From Thermomucor indicae-seudaticae (taxonomy: Eukaryota > Mucoromycota > Mucoromycetes > Mucorales > Lichtheimiaceae), in NCBI GenBank assembly GCA_000787465.1, contig JSYX01000089.1, positions 16,752-80,751 on the forward strand: a stretch of DNA of 64,000 bases, read 5' to 3'. A model generated the notes under the pieces. It ran no database searches, had not been told where the DNA came from, and was given only the letters and a program-made list of their open reading frames with translations. This document shows positions 24,598 to 37,074 of the stretch, one piece after another. Position numbers and translations under genes: made by a program. Each line of letters opens with the position of its first letter. Within the stretch, counting starts at the first letter, position 1.

Positions 24598-25937
24598 ATG
24601 GACGACAGACCGTACAGTGAGCGTCCGGAATGGAGTGACGTAGAACCCATTCCTCAGGATGATGGACCCAATCCGCTTGTTCCGATTGCATACTCGGCTG
24701 ATTGTAAGTTTGAATATGCATGGTATAACGAAGGACTCTTGGATGACAATCGCGTGGAGAGTAGATAAAGATGCCATGGGCTACTTTCGCGCCGTGAGCC
24801 GTGCCAATGAAAAGTCGAAGCGAGTGCTCGACCTATTAGCCGACATCATTGAAATGAACCCTGCTCACTATACCGTTTGGTAAGTCCCCTTTTCAGAGCT
24901 GAAACGGAGATTGCAATAAGCTTATGCTGTCGTAGGCAATACCGGCAACAGGTTCTAGAAGCCTTGAACGTAAACCTGTACGAGGAACTTGCGTACATTG
25001 ATACCATTGCATCTACTCAAGCCAAAAATTATCAAGTATGGTACGCTTATATCGGTTAGGGTGAGAATAAGAAGTTGCGGGTGCCCGCGTCTAATGTACA
25101 CCCTTTGATAGGCATCATCGACAGGTCGTTGTTGATCGCCTAAATGATGGCCAGCATGAGCTACGATTCATTAACGGTATCCTGGACGAGGATCCGAAAA
25201 ACTACCATGCTTGGTCATACAGGTAAAAGCAATTAGGAGAACGAAATCGATCAACGAGTTTTTCTTTGACACGCAGCAAAGGGAATGGGTTGTGTCTCGT
25301 TTCGGTTACTGGGACGAAGAATTGAAGTATACGGAAGACTTGCTGGTGTTCGACGTAAGGAACAACTCGGCATGGAATTATCGACACTTTATCTTGTTTT
25401 CACGACCGGGAGGCGCAAGCCCCGAAAACATTGCAGAGGAGATTGAGTAAGCGGGATCAAAAGAAAAGGCAGGTGTATGCAAAGTGTCTAACAGGGCTTA
25501 GATTTACCAAAAGGAAGATTCGTCAGGCTCCAAATAATCCTAGCGGATGGGCCTATCTTCTTGGGCAAGTGGCAAGATATCGCGCAAGTCTACAATGCAT
25601 TAACTCTGTGCAATATAGACTTTTAGAAGCCACAAAGCAGCCGTTAAACCAAATCCGACCCTTTCTGGACGAGCTACGGGCAGCTGAAGTTATATCCCCT
25701 CATTTATGGTCCATGTACATTGACGTCTACGAGCATGACATGGTCCGAGGGATTGCACCTCTTAATCCAGAAGCATTACAGGTACATTGTACGCGGAGAC
25801 ACGACTTGGGCTTTAAACTAACTTTTGACCATCTTGGTTTAAAGCTGTGCGACGATCTAGCAGACAAGCTTGATCCCATTAGGAAAAAATATTGGCGTTA
25901 TCGAAAATCCCAACTTGAGAGTAGAGGCGCAAATTAG
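24598..25937 (+). CDS. RAM2: Protein farnesyltransferase/geranylgeranyltransferase-I alpha subunit
   Basis: This is the alpha subunit shared by protein farnesyltransferase and geranylgeranyltransferase I, which prenylate CaaX proteins such as Ras, Rho and mating factors in the cytoplasm. The ATG at 24598 begins [20 protein letters not shown]. Five prenyltransferase-alpha (PPTA) repeats are recognisable by their N-x-W cores: [13 protein letters not shown] joined to [24 protein letters not shown] and NPSGWAYL. The second-repeat Trp codon is interrupted by an intron that splices cleanly. The C-terminus ends [10 protein letters not shown]. At least five introns are present. Length is about normal for the family. 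The stop lies 71 bp from the convergent P450 stop. Confidence 0.93.
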
Positions 25938-26008
25938 ATGTAGTATTGAGCGTATATCAAATATGTATCCCATAACAATCATTCTGTATAAAACATACGA
26001 GAACACTA

Positions 26009-27909
26009 TCAACGTTGCTCGACAAACACTTTCATGCCGTATTTCATCGGCATGGTTAGTGACGTCTGGTAAGTGATGTCCTGTTCTGGCAACAGAGACA
26101 AGCTGTATCGTCTCAGTAGGAAGACGATAGTGACGAGGGATTCCAGAGTTGCAAGATGTTGTCCTATGAAATCTTTTAGTCCTTACTAGTCGAATGAATG
26201 TCTCTGAAAGTTTGAGCGAACGTACCGAGGCATACTCTGGGGCCTACGTGGAATACAGGCCATTGACCTTGTGATTCACGGCGAAGGTCGCCTTCGGGTG
26301 TAAGCCATCGTTCGGGCTTGAATTGTTTTGCATCAGGGCCCCAGACTTTAATAGACCGCCCAAGGGCATACGTGCTCCAAGCGACATAGTCGCCCGCTTT
26401 AACATGAGTTCCATCCGGCCACACATCATCTTCAAGTGCATATTTTAAATTGTTGGGTACAGAAGGATAAAGTCTCAGGACCTCATAGAGGCTAAGAAAA
26501 AAGATAGTAGATCAGAGCTAAGCATAGGCATTTTTAAGACACGAAGAGACATACACTGCGTGAGCATAGTTCATGCCCTTAATCGCTTCATAGAGGGCTG
26601 GTGAATCGTTCTCGAGTTCCATGGGCACGTGTTCTTTGATCTCTTGTAACAGCTTGGCTTCTACTCGAGGATGGAGCATAAGATTATAAAACGTCCAAGA
26701 CAGGGCTTGAGCGGTAGTGTCACGCCCAGCTATGATGAAGTTGAGAATGATATCTCGCAGTGCCTGGTCGCTGAGCGGCTGACCGTTCTCATCACGGGTG
26801 TTCATGAAACGTGATAGCAGATCTTTGAACTCCATGCCTTGAGCCAGTTGGTCTCTCCGCTGCCGAATCACACCGTACGCAAAATCATCAATGACCCTGA
26901 GATGGTCCTGGACGCTCTTGCGCCAAGGCATCAGTGTGCGTTTAAGAGTTTCGGACAAACGCCATGCCGGAAACGCAAAACGCCAAGACGAGTTCATTTG
27001 GCAGATATCAAAGGATTCTGCAAAGGGAACCTTTTCCTTGCTGCCTAATGCATGGATATCGACGCCGAAACCGATCCTGAGTCCTCAGGTGAGCATTGCC
27101 ATCTGACAAAAGCCAGCCGTTTCTTTACCGCACAAAAGAATCAAGCGTGAACTTGAACATGATATCGTGCAAGTCAATGACGGATCGCTTGGAAGCAGAC
27201 ATATCAAAAATGTTTTTCGTCATAAACTGCAGCTCCTGCACAAATACGCTGGTATCCATTGCGTCAATAAACGTAAGATTCACGTGATAGTAACCTTGCA
27301 CATACTCGGTAAAGTGGTCTCGAAAATTCTTGACATTGAAAATGAAGCTGGCGGTTTTCCGCTGGTACTTCCATTGCTCGCCATTGGCATTAAAGATGCC
27401 ATGACCAAGCAGATCCATCATTGCACTTTGAAATTCCGGGCCCTTGACATAGTTGGCAAAGTTGTCTAGTTTACACATGTGCATTATCAGCTTCTTTTTC
27501 GTTGAACAGCTTATTGGATGCACAACAATACGTTTTAAAAAGTGCTCAATGTTATCAGGGTGGATAGTCATGATCCTACGACCTGTCCCTATGCTCGACG
27601 ACGAGCTGGCAAAAAGCGTCAGGTGATAGTCTTTCCCGTGAGGACAGAAAAAGAACGAACGTACAATGTCAACGTATCAAGCTCTTCAAAGGTCGATACG
27701 AGCGCATCGTGAAGTTTTTCTCGAGAAGCTAATATTGTCGGGAGAGCACCCACAATAGGCCATCCTTTTCGATGAGGGATACCCTCGGGATGCTCGTGAA
27801 AGATGGCACGATCAGGATATCGGATGGCTAAGAGGACTAAAGCAAGGAGAGCCGTTCCACCTGTAAAACTGGCAATGGCTTGGGTGGAGCTACGATTGTT
27901 GTTTGGCAT
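26009..27909 (-). CDS. Cytochrome P450 monooxygenase
   Basis: This is a microsomal P450 with an N-terminal membrane anchor (FTGGTALLALVLLAIRYPD) followed by the proline-rich hinge GIPHRKGWPIVGALPTIL. The I-helix oxygen-binding motif is AGRDTTAQALSWTFY and the K-helix ExxR is in LYEVLRLYPSVP. The PERF-like element is FKPERWLTPEG. The heme-Cys loop is FHVGPRVCLG. The last intron was placed so that CLG joins QHLATLES, the usual continuation; a nearer AG would give CLD and miss the consensus Gly. The stop is at 26009-26011. Motif spacing resembles fungal fatty-acid/alkane hydroxylases of the CYP52/CYP86 type, so fatty-acid omega-hydroxylation is a reasonable guess only. The neighbours give no cluster context. 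Confidence 0.9.
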
Positions 27910-29190
27910 CGTCGGAAGTGTAAACCAGAAAGAAGGGAATGGAAGACTGGGAAAAGCTTCTTTAAAAATGATTACTTGAGCCCCGAGGGGAAAAAAGGCA
28001 AATAAAAGATTCTGTAATCAAAAAGAAAATAGCATAAGGGGTGTGGGGGAAAAGCACCATTGTACAACCAAGGCGCCTTACATATATCATGACTGGCAAG
28101 GACCAATCGATCCATGACTCAGAGAAAAACGTACTCTGATCCAAGATTGTGCCCATAAAAACGCGGCCATATCCATGCACAGAGTTCTCCTTATTACATC
28201 GAAAGAGAAGATATGTACAAGTCTACCGTAGCAATACAAAAAAAGGACAGTATGATACCCGCCATCTCCAGTATGCTGGTCCAGAGAACGAGATATATGT
28301 ATGTTACAGCTAGAGTTCGATGAAAGCAAAACGATGCACAGTACATGCTTTGCAGATGATCATTTCATATCGCGTAGAACTGCATATCGACCTGTGCTGT
28401 AAATAATGCGCTTTCGTTCTGTGAGTTTGGTTTTTCCAAGGCAGAATGCATTAGTGATAGTAATCTCGGCTCTTTTTTTCTCGCATAGAAGCCAGGCCAA
28501 ATAACCGAAGCTTTTTCAAGCATAACCCTGGTTTGGGCCACGTTCTCTGTGTGGTGAATAACTGTTTTTTCCCCACCTATATGACTTTTGACGATGGGTG
28601 TTTGCCTGCCTTGCATTAATAAAGAAGAAATGATAAATTAGAGACAGCTACATCAATTCAATTCATTGGACGTGAGAGACTTTAGGATCCAGTATCAGTA
28701 CAAAGTCCCCGTGTGGTATTTAGACATCCAATAGCAGTAGAGAGGTCGGATATCGAATTCCGTCTGTAATAATATTACCATGACTAAGTTAGAAGCTCTT
28801 CCTTCCTTCGAAGAATGAATACTGGTCTCACAGTACTCCTTCTCGCCTCATCTCGACATACAAACAGCAAATACAACTCCCCGAAAAAGTTGCGTTAACA
28901 AGTCTCAATTACAGTATGTATTTTGTCAGGAATTGTATTGGTTTAAAAGGCTTAGCATGTACTGTAAGCCTAGCTGGACATTCTGCGCCAATCTATTTGC
29001 TTATGCTTCAAGCGCTTTGCTGCGAACGCGTTTGTGCGCCGCGTTATCTAGGCCAACACTGGCAATTCTTGATAATCGCTCGGCTAAAGGTTAAAATGAT
29101 ATTCATTTCATTTTATTTTTTCTTTTATCTTAATCATACTTCAAGTACATATAAAAATACAAATAAATAGAGGAGGCAGAGACAGATAAA
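27910..29190. other. 1.3-kb spacer between P450 start and protease stop
   Basis: The left part is the P450 promoter and the right end the 3' flank of the aspartic protease. No frame in between has recognised motifs or splice partners. Confidence 0.5.
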
Positions 29191-30550
29191 TTATTTGGAA
29201 GGAGCAATCTGGATCTGGGGAACTTCAGTGTTGAAGATGATGTAGTAGTTCTTGATGAAGACGTCACCAAGGATACTAAAGTCCACTCCAGCCTTAGCGA
29301 ATCCAGCAATGCAGGTGTTGCCGTCCTGGACATAGATAAGCGAGTCAGCTGGGATAGGGAAGCTGACGCCCTGTAATTTAATGTTCAGCTCTGGGAGACT
29401 GGAGACGTCGCAGCTGATAGAGTAGGTGCCGTCGCCATTGTCTTGAGCATTGTAGTAGGAAGCGACTTTGTCGGCCAAGGCGTCAGCGAAGATAAGAAGG
29501 GTCGTACCAGTGTCAACAATAGCGCTGGCAGACGAGGCAACCTTAGATGATCCAACGGAGACAGAGTCCATGGTCACACCCCACCAACCTATATAGGATT
29601 TACTGAGTTAGGTTCGGTCCATTTAACAAAAGAGATAGGATGTAACCTTACCCTGAGAGTTATCAACGGGTACAGTTGTCAATTTACCGTCGATATGGTC
29701 AGAGTCGTAGCCACCAAAGACGTATTCTGGACAAAAAGATTATCAACTACTTATATCAAGGGAGAAACAAATACGGGAGCTTGAGCTTACCACCACCGCC
29801 ACCTTCCGAAGACTTTCCAAGGTAGACACCAAACACAGGTTCAGAAATAAGACCCTGATCCACAAGATTGTCCATCGGGGTCTTGGTTCCAGCAACAGTA
29901 GCAATAGAGTCGAAAGCGAGACCGAGGAGACCATCGGTAGGACCACTGGAGAAGGCCGAGGATTCCTTAGTTGCCAATTCGATGCGCTGGTTCTGGATCT
30001 TGAGACCACCAAGGTTCACAGTGTCAAGACCGGTGATACCGCTTGCAGAGGAGCCGTCACCATAGGTAATTCTCCAGCTCTTGCCTTCTTTCTTGTAAGT
30101 GCTGGACTTGCTGGGGTTAAACTTGGTTTGCGTAGAGCCGCAACCGCTGCAAAGAGTGGAAGCTGCGGAGTATGAATTCGTTAATTAATGGAAGGAAAAA
30201 ATGATCTTCGGCAAAACGCTTTTCAACATACCAAACCAGAGATCGGACGAGCCGGTATCAAAGTCCAACTTAAGAGCCTGGCCAGGCGTACCGACGTAAA
30301 CAGTTCCATAATATTCGACGTCATATTCGTAATCCGTCACGGGAATGGTACCTTCGTCGGATGCAGTGGGTAGTAAGGCAGCGAACTTGGCCATGGTGCG
30401 GAGAACAGCAGCGGTGGCGTTCGGCTTGAAGTTGGGGTTCTTGGTAAGCGGAAAGCGGGCATGACCTTGAGATTTGACGGCAGGAGCGGCTTGGACACCA
30501 AAGGTCGCCAGGGCAGCCAGAGTAATGATACCAGAAGTGAGCATCTTCAT
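29191..30550 (-). CDS. Secreted aspartic protease (rhizopuspepsin-like, family A1)
   Basis: This is a pepsin-family endopeptidase secreted at acid pH. The start at 30550 gives a signal peptide (MLTSGIITLAALATFGVQA). A basic propeptide follows (residues about 20-75), then the mature enzyme. The first catalytic Asp is in LDFDTGSSDLWF, the flap has ITYGDGSSASG, and the second Asp is in SAIVDTGTTLLIFA. The strand GPTDGLLGLAFDSIATV and the C-terminal FSILGDVFIKNYYIIFNTE are conserved, as are the Cys pairs LCSGC and SCD...TCI. Five exons are separated by 60-80-bp introns. TATATAA lies upstream on this strand (30621-30627). Length and features are complete. Mucorales usually carry many paralogs, so a specific name is not given. 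Confidence 0.93.
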
Positions 30551-32700
30551 TTGGAGAATATAGAAGAAGGTACAGTACTTGAGATGACTGGGTAACGCGA
30601 TGGGTTTAAATTGAACCCGTTTATATAGAAAAAGTGGTCCATTGGCCAACTGCTTCTCATGAGGAAACCGGAGATCCGAGTCTATCGGGAGCACAAGAGC
30701 GATCGTAACTGAAGGTATTCCTTCCTTTACACTTTACAACTTGCGCATAATTCTCCATATTCGTGTAAACATCGCCCCATTTGGCAGTTCTGTTCAAAAA
30801 TAGTCGCGATCTTCATGCCTACAGTACTGTGTACGAAACGATGAGATAACCGTCCGTACACAAGCGATCTCTTTCATATCCTGGCATTCGCAACGTCATG
30901 CTTGTCTGTTCCAGGAACTTTTCGCCCACTGCTAGGCCGAATACTGTACACACGATTGCACGGTCATCCCAAGTCATCTTCCATCCATCACATATCCTTC
31001 AATTGAGAGACTCAATTGAACGAGATAACATTGTTGCGTAATTTTTACACTCAACCCAGTAGCACTAAATTAATTGACGCGCTTTTTTCTGTGACACCAG
31101 ACTAATCGAAAGACCATTGATCCCGCTGATGGCACCCTATACCGCTCGCTATCTTCACATGCGACAATGGACTGTTCAAATTGTACCATATTTCATGCGT
31201 GTTGCAAACGGAGCTCCAATGGACCTGTTTGTTCCTGGGATGACCGAAATGTAAAAAACTACCATTTAAGCCGATGCAATAGACCAGCACTATACCTAAA
31301 AAGACTATTGCAACTGGACTTTCCAGCATCCATGATAACCAAAGATTACTGTTGGAATGTTCCTTTTTTCTCAAAACAGTGGGTTCAACCGAAAATTTTC
31401 TAACTGCATTGTTTCGTGCCATGCAGCATGTCCGCGCGCTAAATGTTGTTACCATTATCTCTCTGCTCGAACACACGTCTTTAACAAGGAGAAAATGACC
31501 AAATCTTCCAATTTGTGCAATACTGGAGTCAATGCCTCAGAGAAGGGGGGAGTTGTCGCTCCCATTCTTCTGCTTTCTCTGTCAAAAGAAGGATCCACTA
31601 CCGACTTCCTGCATATCTATTCATATGGACAACATTTCAAGATCCCGGATCCAAAACAAGGGTGGAATTTAATAGGATTAGGGTCTTTTAGCATGCATTC
31701 TCAGTGTTTTTCCCTGGATATTGGGTCGGCATTTTCGTACCTTAGCGCTTCAAACCCAGTTCTACTAGGTATTTCATGAACTGGCAGCGTCCCGTTACCT
31801 GGGAGGTGGTCTTGATTAGGAAGATATCGACAAAAATGATAGCATAGTTGTCGATATGCCGTGATTTTAAACACTTTCGACGCAACGCTCCCAGTCTACT
31901 GGTTGAACGTAAAGGGAGCAAGCCCGGGATATCAGTTCCGCCAGTAATGGTTCTTGTTGTGCATGGCACTAAATCTGCCGCTGGACATTGCTGAGAGAAA
32001 GCGTGCCGTGGGAAAATAAGCTACGAAAATCGCGACAGTGGAGGTTATAGTATTGCTATTGCCAATTGAACAAGTTTAAGATGGTACATTCCCATCCGTC
32101 ATATTTAATACTATGGAAGCAGGTAATATGCATAGGGAATCATCAACAGTTTTAGAGACGCACATTTAACTCTTTTCATCATTGAACTATTGTTACCGGT
32201 GGACCCCTCTTCTATATATTCGTCATCATTATTTTCGGCCATGAAAAATGCCTCACTGACGCCATTGCTCCCGGGATAACCATGAACGCAGTTTTAGGAA
32301 TGACCAAGACTTTTGGTGATTTCAGTTCCTATGCAGAAACCATAGTTCTCTATAAAGAGTAAAGCTGAAACACATAGCATCCGTGATTCTTTCGGTCGAC
32401 CTCAACTGTGTCTGCCCGTTATAGCATCCGAAACGCTTCATAGCGAATATCAACTCGACATCAAGCAGGGACGTTATTTTATTCATGCCCTCGTCCACCT
32501 GGGTCACTTGTGCAAGACTGACTACACTCAGTCGAATTTGACACAGCACCTCAAGGCATTAGCAATCCGATGGGCCCAGGAAAAAAACAAAGTCCAGAGT
32601 TTCAGATGACACGGTTTCATTTGGGCCTGCCAAGGAAAACGGTCGTTCAAGGAAGAAAAGGCTTTACTAACGATAATAATCATCTGTACATACAAAAAAG
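30551..32700. other. 2.1-kb spacer with no supported gene
   Basis: The first ~150 bp hold the protease promoter. Frames of 75-140 codons occur (for example 31102-31476 minus, 31357-31779 plus) but show no motifs, splice pattern or compositional bias I trust. Confidence 0.45.
30621..30627 (-). promoter_or_regulatory. TATA box of the aspartic protease gene
   Basis: On the minus strand TATATAA occurs about 70 bp upstream of the ATG at 30550, a normal spacing for this window. Confidence 0.55.
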
Positions 32701-32702
32701 CT

Positions 32703-33247
32703 AATCAATAGACAACTCTGTAATCATTATAACGATGAGTGAATTTCGGCGTGTCGAAGCCCTTGCCCGTTTCATTTGTTTTCTTCAGTTGCCAAAGTCC
32801 CGCAGTCGTGAGAAGCCAAGACGGATAAGATTTCTTTCTTGTTGCCGTTCGTCCGTGAGTGACCAGTAGATGATGGCACACGCGAGCGGACCATAGAGCG
32901 TAAAGCGGACCAGCGCCAACCGCGCCAGTAGCAACAGAGAGCGACAAAGGCGCCCCGCCCGACCCCGCCCCCCGTGGAGGAGGCAGAGTCGGACATAGCA
33001 CCCTAACATAAGGCCGCAACCAAAACGCCCCGGCGGCGCGCAGGAACAGAGGGAAGGAAAGCCTCCCGCAAGAAAGATGCGGCGGGACGCGGGCGCGCCA
33101 GCCAGGGCAGGAAGTCTGGATGAAAATATGAGCGTGGAGTAGCGAAGAACATACAGACAGATACAAACGTACCCTCAAAGCCCACAATGGTGGAAGGAGC
33201 AGTGAAAGAAAGAAACAGAGAAACCGCGTTTTGCGCTGCTATTTATA
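32703..33247 (-). other. GC-rich segment with TATA box; possible small-protein transcript
   Basis: A minus-strand TATAAATA (33240-33247) is followed by sequence much richer in G+C than its surroundings (about 32860-33120). A candidate intron (GTACGT donor near 33165, CATCCAG acceptor near 33122) would leave the first ATGs at 33009 and 32996. The frame from 33009 encodes about 74 residues with a membrane-like part (RFTLYGPLACAIIYWSL) and a charged tail. A third frame, without an ATG, ends in KGFDTPKFTHRYNDYRVVY and stays open for about 160 codons. I cannot decide which, if any, is translated. The combination of TATA box, intron and base composition suggests a real transcript. Confidence 0.3.
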
Positions 33248-33322
33248 GTGTGCGAAGAAGTTTCCAAATTTATTTTTGTTTTGCTGACGGCGTTCACCGT
33301 CCGACAAACAAAAGCCATTGTA

Positions 33323-35317
33323 CTATACAAAGACGAAATTCACGGCTGCATTTTCCAGGCCAGCTTCATGGATAGGCTGATCTAGTGACTCGATCAACTG
33401 CTTGCGATTGAAAACCAGCTAGTAGAGCAGAGTAGAACAGAGTTACGCCACATGCATTGACCGCATGTTTTCGGTCTCCTTACCTCAAATGGCCTATTTT
33501 GTGTTTCAGGTACTTCGGCCTTAACAAATTCAAACAAATATCGGACAGGATCCGTCTTGAGAAACCGACGGATAATACGCCTTCCGTCTGCCATTCTTAA
33601 CTGTATACGCGTCGAGTTACTTGGGTCAGTAGGTTCTTCGCGTTTTACTGGTTTTATGGAATCAAGTATGTTTTCGGCTTCCATCTCCTCTTCACTAGGT
33701 GACTCCGGATGTTCTTCCTCCATGTCTGAGGTCTGCTCTGCTTCATCTTTATCTGTGGCGCTTTTTCCTTGTGCTTCTAATGATGCTGCAATCGCAGCTT
33801 TGATTTGTTCCTCCTCGCTCATGTCCGACAAGTTCTTGAGAAGAATTTATAAGTATCATCACAATACACGTTTGAATCGTTATACCTTCATCATGCGTGG
33901 CTTTTTCATGGCAGCAGATGTGGCAACTTCGGGTGAGTGCTGCTCCAAGAATTCCGTCACTGCAGGTTGTACGATAACGGTACGTTAGTTTCCCCTCCTT
34001 GTTTCATGTGCTGCGCGATCTTTTTTACCATCCATCATGAAATCCGTTGGTGACACCACTTTATCCCATACTTTGACACGTTCACCTGCGTTTCCCTCGG
34101 TTAGATCAAGAAAATTTTAGACTCTTTTATGCACACTTACCAGTGCGTGAATCAATGATAGCTATGTGAGGATATTTATTGATAGGATAGTAGGTCAAGT
34201 ATCGTTTGCCCTCAGGACTTTCGCATGCGTACTGAAAATGTGAAATCTAAGAGCCTGGGTGCAAGTAAAAGTGCATGCAGTAAAACGAACCTGTAGAAAG
34301 ATAAAGGATTCGCGTACAATTTCTTTGACTACGTCGCTACTCCAAAGATCTCTGTTCAACATTTGGCAGGAGAATTCAGTTGGGTCTTGGATGTTTACAA
34401 GCATCCATTTCTTCTGTTCCCGAGCTACTGCCCGTGCCTGTACGCGACTTTATAGTATAAGATCCTTTTAAAAATATCCGTCTGTATCAATTAGCGCATA
34501 CCTCCTCAAATCCACCTCTAAACATAATATCGAACGGAGGCCGAAACAAATCAGCTAACCTCCTCGCTTTGGCACTGATTACGTTGTTGAGGTTACTCGA
34601 ATCTGAACTCGCGCTAGAGGATGATCCTAGACGTTTACATGGATCATTGAGTTCTTGATCCAGGCACTCTACAAAATAAACCTTATACATACCAACATCG
34701 CCGAGGCTTCTTAGGAAATCAGGTCCAGGACTGCCACTGGACGAGTCACCTTGATTAAAAACTGAGTGTCGCGGGATTGCACCTTGGTTCATTAAATAGA
34801 ACGAGTTAATTGGACAAGGTATTGCCTGAAGTACGTCTTCAAGGCTGACGTACGTTCTCTGGATCCCCACAGTGCGCCATTGTCGAACGGCGAATCGCCC
34901 CCAACCAGAATATCACGCTTTGGGGCTATCGGTGCCCGTACTTGGTTTCTGCTCTGTTCTTCACGCTCGATCTGCCGTGCTAGTTCTTCATCGGAAAGCA
35001 TATGTTCGTCTCTGTCTGATTGCGAACGATATCGTGGCGATGATCTGGTGGAGGATACATTCGTGGTCGTATTCAGTCCGGAATCAGCGCCTGTTTGGCC
35101 ACCGCTTTCCAAGAACAGTGTAACCGCTGTTTCAACGTTTCCGTCAGCAACCTACCAAGCCTTCGATTAGCTCTCCAATGCCGGACATTGTTACTGGACA
35201 CTGGCATGCCCACAAATCTCGTGACAGAGATTTAGGTACCTGGAGATAATTCTCGGCTACGTCGGTAGAGGCTCCAGTCACGGCGCAAAAGTCCAGGATC
35301 GCTTGTTCGTGGGACAT
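33323..35317 (-). CDS. UBA-UAS-UIM-UBX protein (UBXN7/Ubx5-like)
   Basis: This is a Cdc48/p97 adaptor that links ubiquitylated substrates to the ATPase in nucleus and cytoplasm. The start at 35317 opens a UBA-like helix bundle (AILDFCAVTGASTDVAENYL, then ADGNVETAVTLFLESGG). A Ser/Arg/Asp-rich linker and a degenerate glycine/serine segment follow. The thioredoxin-like UAS domain contains EQKKWMLVNIQDPTEFSCQM and YYPINKYPHIAIIDSRTG, then VTEFLEQH. Next is a UIM (EEQIKAAIAASLEAQ) with acidic flanks. The UBX domain has TRIQLRMADGRRIIRRFLKT and LFEFVKAEV, ending ENAAVNFVFV. The domain order matches human UBXN7 and yeast Ubx5. About seven introns are present. Confidence 0.88.
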
Positions 35318-35930
35318 GACGAGAAGGGTATTGTTCAAGAACTGTGAACGCTCTGATGACGATTTTAATTACCGCTTAGATCGATAGGTGGCATGCATGT
35401 CTGTGCATCCTTTCAGAGTTCCAAAAGCCCCACGGTTCGTCTAATAAAAACGTCATCTCTGTTCGGTTATGACTTGAAATATGGCCAAAAAGATATAGTT
35501 AATTGAGTGTAGGCGTGAGCTGTTAGGATATGCTCGCACGAACCACTAACTGGTAAGAGCATTCGTCTTACGCACGCATAACGCAATTTCCATTCATTGT
35601 TAGCAAAGCGAATGATTGGCTCAGATGCTTGTACCAACTGCCCACGTATTACGGTGGCTAATGCTTCGATACAACGGTTTCCGCAATACAAAAGTAGAGT
35701 ACGCCCCAAAACAGGTCAAAAGTAAGTAGTGTAAGTAAATAAAATTCTCTTGTGCTGTTCAACTTTTTACCACAAAGGTAGGAAAGGAAAAGCAGCGGCT
35801 TCGAAGAATACAAGTGTCTAGATAGATCAGAAATCATGTGGGTCGGGTCTGACGTTTATCCTGTTCCGACAGCGAGGAAAGCAGAAAACTTTTGAAGCAA
35901 GACCATTCGTAGAAAGCACCCCTGAATGTC
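35318..35930. other. Divergent promoter region between the UBX gene and MDE1
   Basis: There is no supported coding sequence in about 610 bp. The 80-codon minus-strand frame at 35467-35709 has no recognised features. I checked for a tRNA and found no consistent cloverleaf. Confidence 0.5.
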
Positions 35931-36840
35931 ATGGCTGAAGCACGATTTGAACCTGTGAATGACGCGGAGGCTTTGTGCCGGTCCGAAGATCCTCTTCACC
36001 CAGCTAATCTTATTCCAGAGCTTTGCCGCTTGTTCTATAATCTCGGTTGGGTTACTGGAACCGGTGGCGGAATCAGTATCAGAAAGGGGTAAAGGCAACA
36101 GTGCAATAACACGAAAACTTGGAAAAAAGCTGCTCAAAGATGACCATAGAGAGCATGTTTATATCGCGCCCTCTGGTGTTCAAAAGGAGCGCATGCAACC
36201 TCAAGACTTGTTTGTCATGACCTTGGCCGATCGCACTTTGTTGCGGAAACCTCTCTCACTCAAGCCTTCAGCGTGCACGCCTCTTTTCTACAATGCTTAT
36301 ACAATGCGCGATGCTGGTGCCTGTATCCATACTCATTCGCAAAATGCTGTCATGGCTACTCTCCTGTATCCTGGATCCACGTTCGAGATATCGCACCAAG
36401 AGATGATCAAAGGCATCCGTCGTGGGACGTCTAAAACCAACTTGCGTTACTTTGATAAACTTGTAGTTCCTATCGTCGAAAACACTCCGGAAGAGGAGGA
36501 TTTAACGGAAAGAATGGCAAAAGTATGTACAAATATAAGAAGGGTTACGAATGTTCAATAGACTGACGAAACCAAACTTTAGGCAATGGAAGCGTACCCT
36601 GAAACAAACGCTGTGTTGGTCCGACGGCATGGTGTATATGTATGGGGAGGTAATGGATATGTACCGGACTGGAAGCGTCTTTTAAAACAGGAACTGAATC
36701 CTTTTACCTGTGTAGAAAACTGGGAAAAAGCCAAGACGATGACTGAATGCTACGATTATCTCTTTGAGATCGCGGTCAAGATGAAATCAATAGGTCTTGA
36801 CCCGGCTGCAAAGCCTGCGAACGAACCCGACTATGAATAA
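35931..36840 (+). CDS. MDE1: Methylthioribulose-1-phosphate dehydratase
   Basis: This class II aldolase-fold Zn enzyme of the methionine salvage pathway converts 5-methylthioribulose-1-phosphate to 2,3-diketo-5-methylthiopentyl-1-phosphate in the cytosol. It is the APIP homolog. The ATG at 35931 begins [40 protein letters not shown] joins, across the first intron, [14 protein letters not shown]. Zn ligands are the HTHS pair in [14 protein letters not shown] and the His of [26 protein letters not shown] holds the conserved acidic region. The last intron, removed after VWGE, restores [20 protein letters not shown]. The end is PANEPDYE. Four exons, full-length. Confidence 0.93.
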
Positions 36841-37074
36841 ATGCCCTACTACTATTACCTGAACTTCCTGTCAGTTTCAGTCTGCCATGAGTATCGTAGA
36901 TACCTTTAAAGATGTAACATGTAATAGAGTCCTGTAAGCCTTCACTTAAAAAGATCTTGGCTGGCATCACATTCCATTCTCACCACTTTATTGTCGGAGC
37001 CAGAATGGAGGGAGCTATGACATCCAAAGTTTTTCCTGTCTTCTTGGACCAGAGCCCAAAGCTTCTGGAAATTA

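Noticed and set aside
26009..30550. P450 and protease as part of a secondary-metabolite cluster
   Set aside because: No PKS, NRPS or terpene synthase nearby. Flanking genes are housekeeping, so grouping would be unsupported.
35590..35720. tRNA-like short motifs (GGCTCAGATGC)
   Set aside because: No cloverleaf and no B box at the right spacing.
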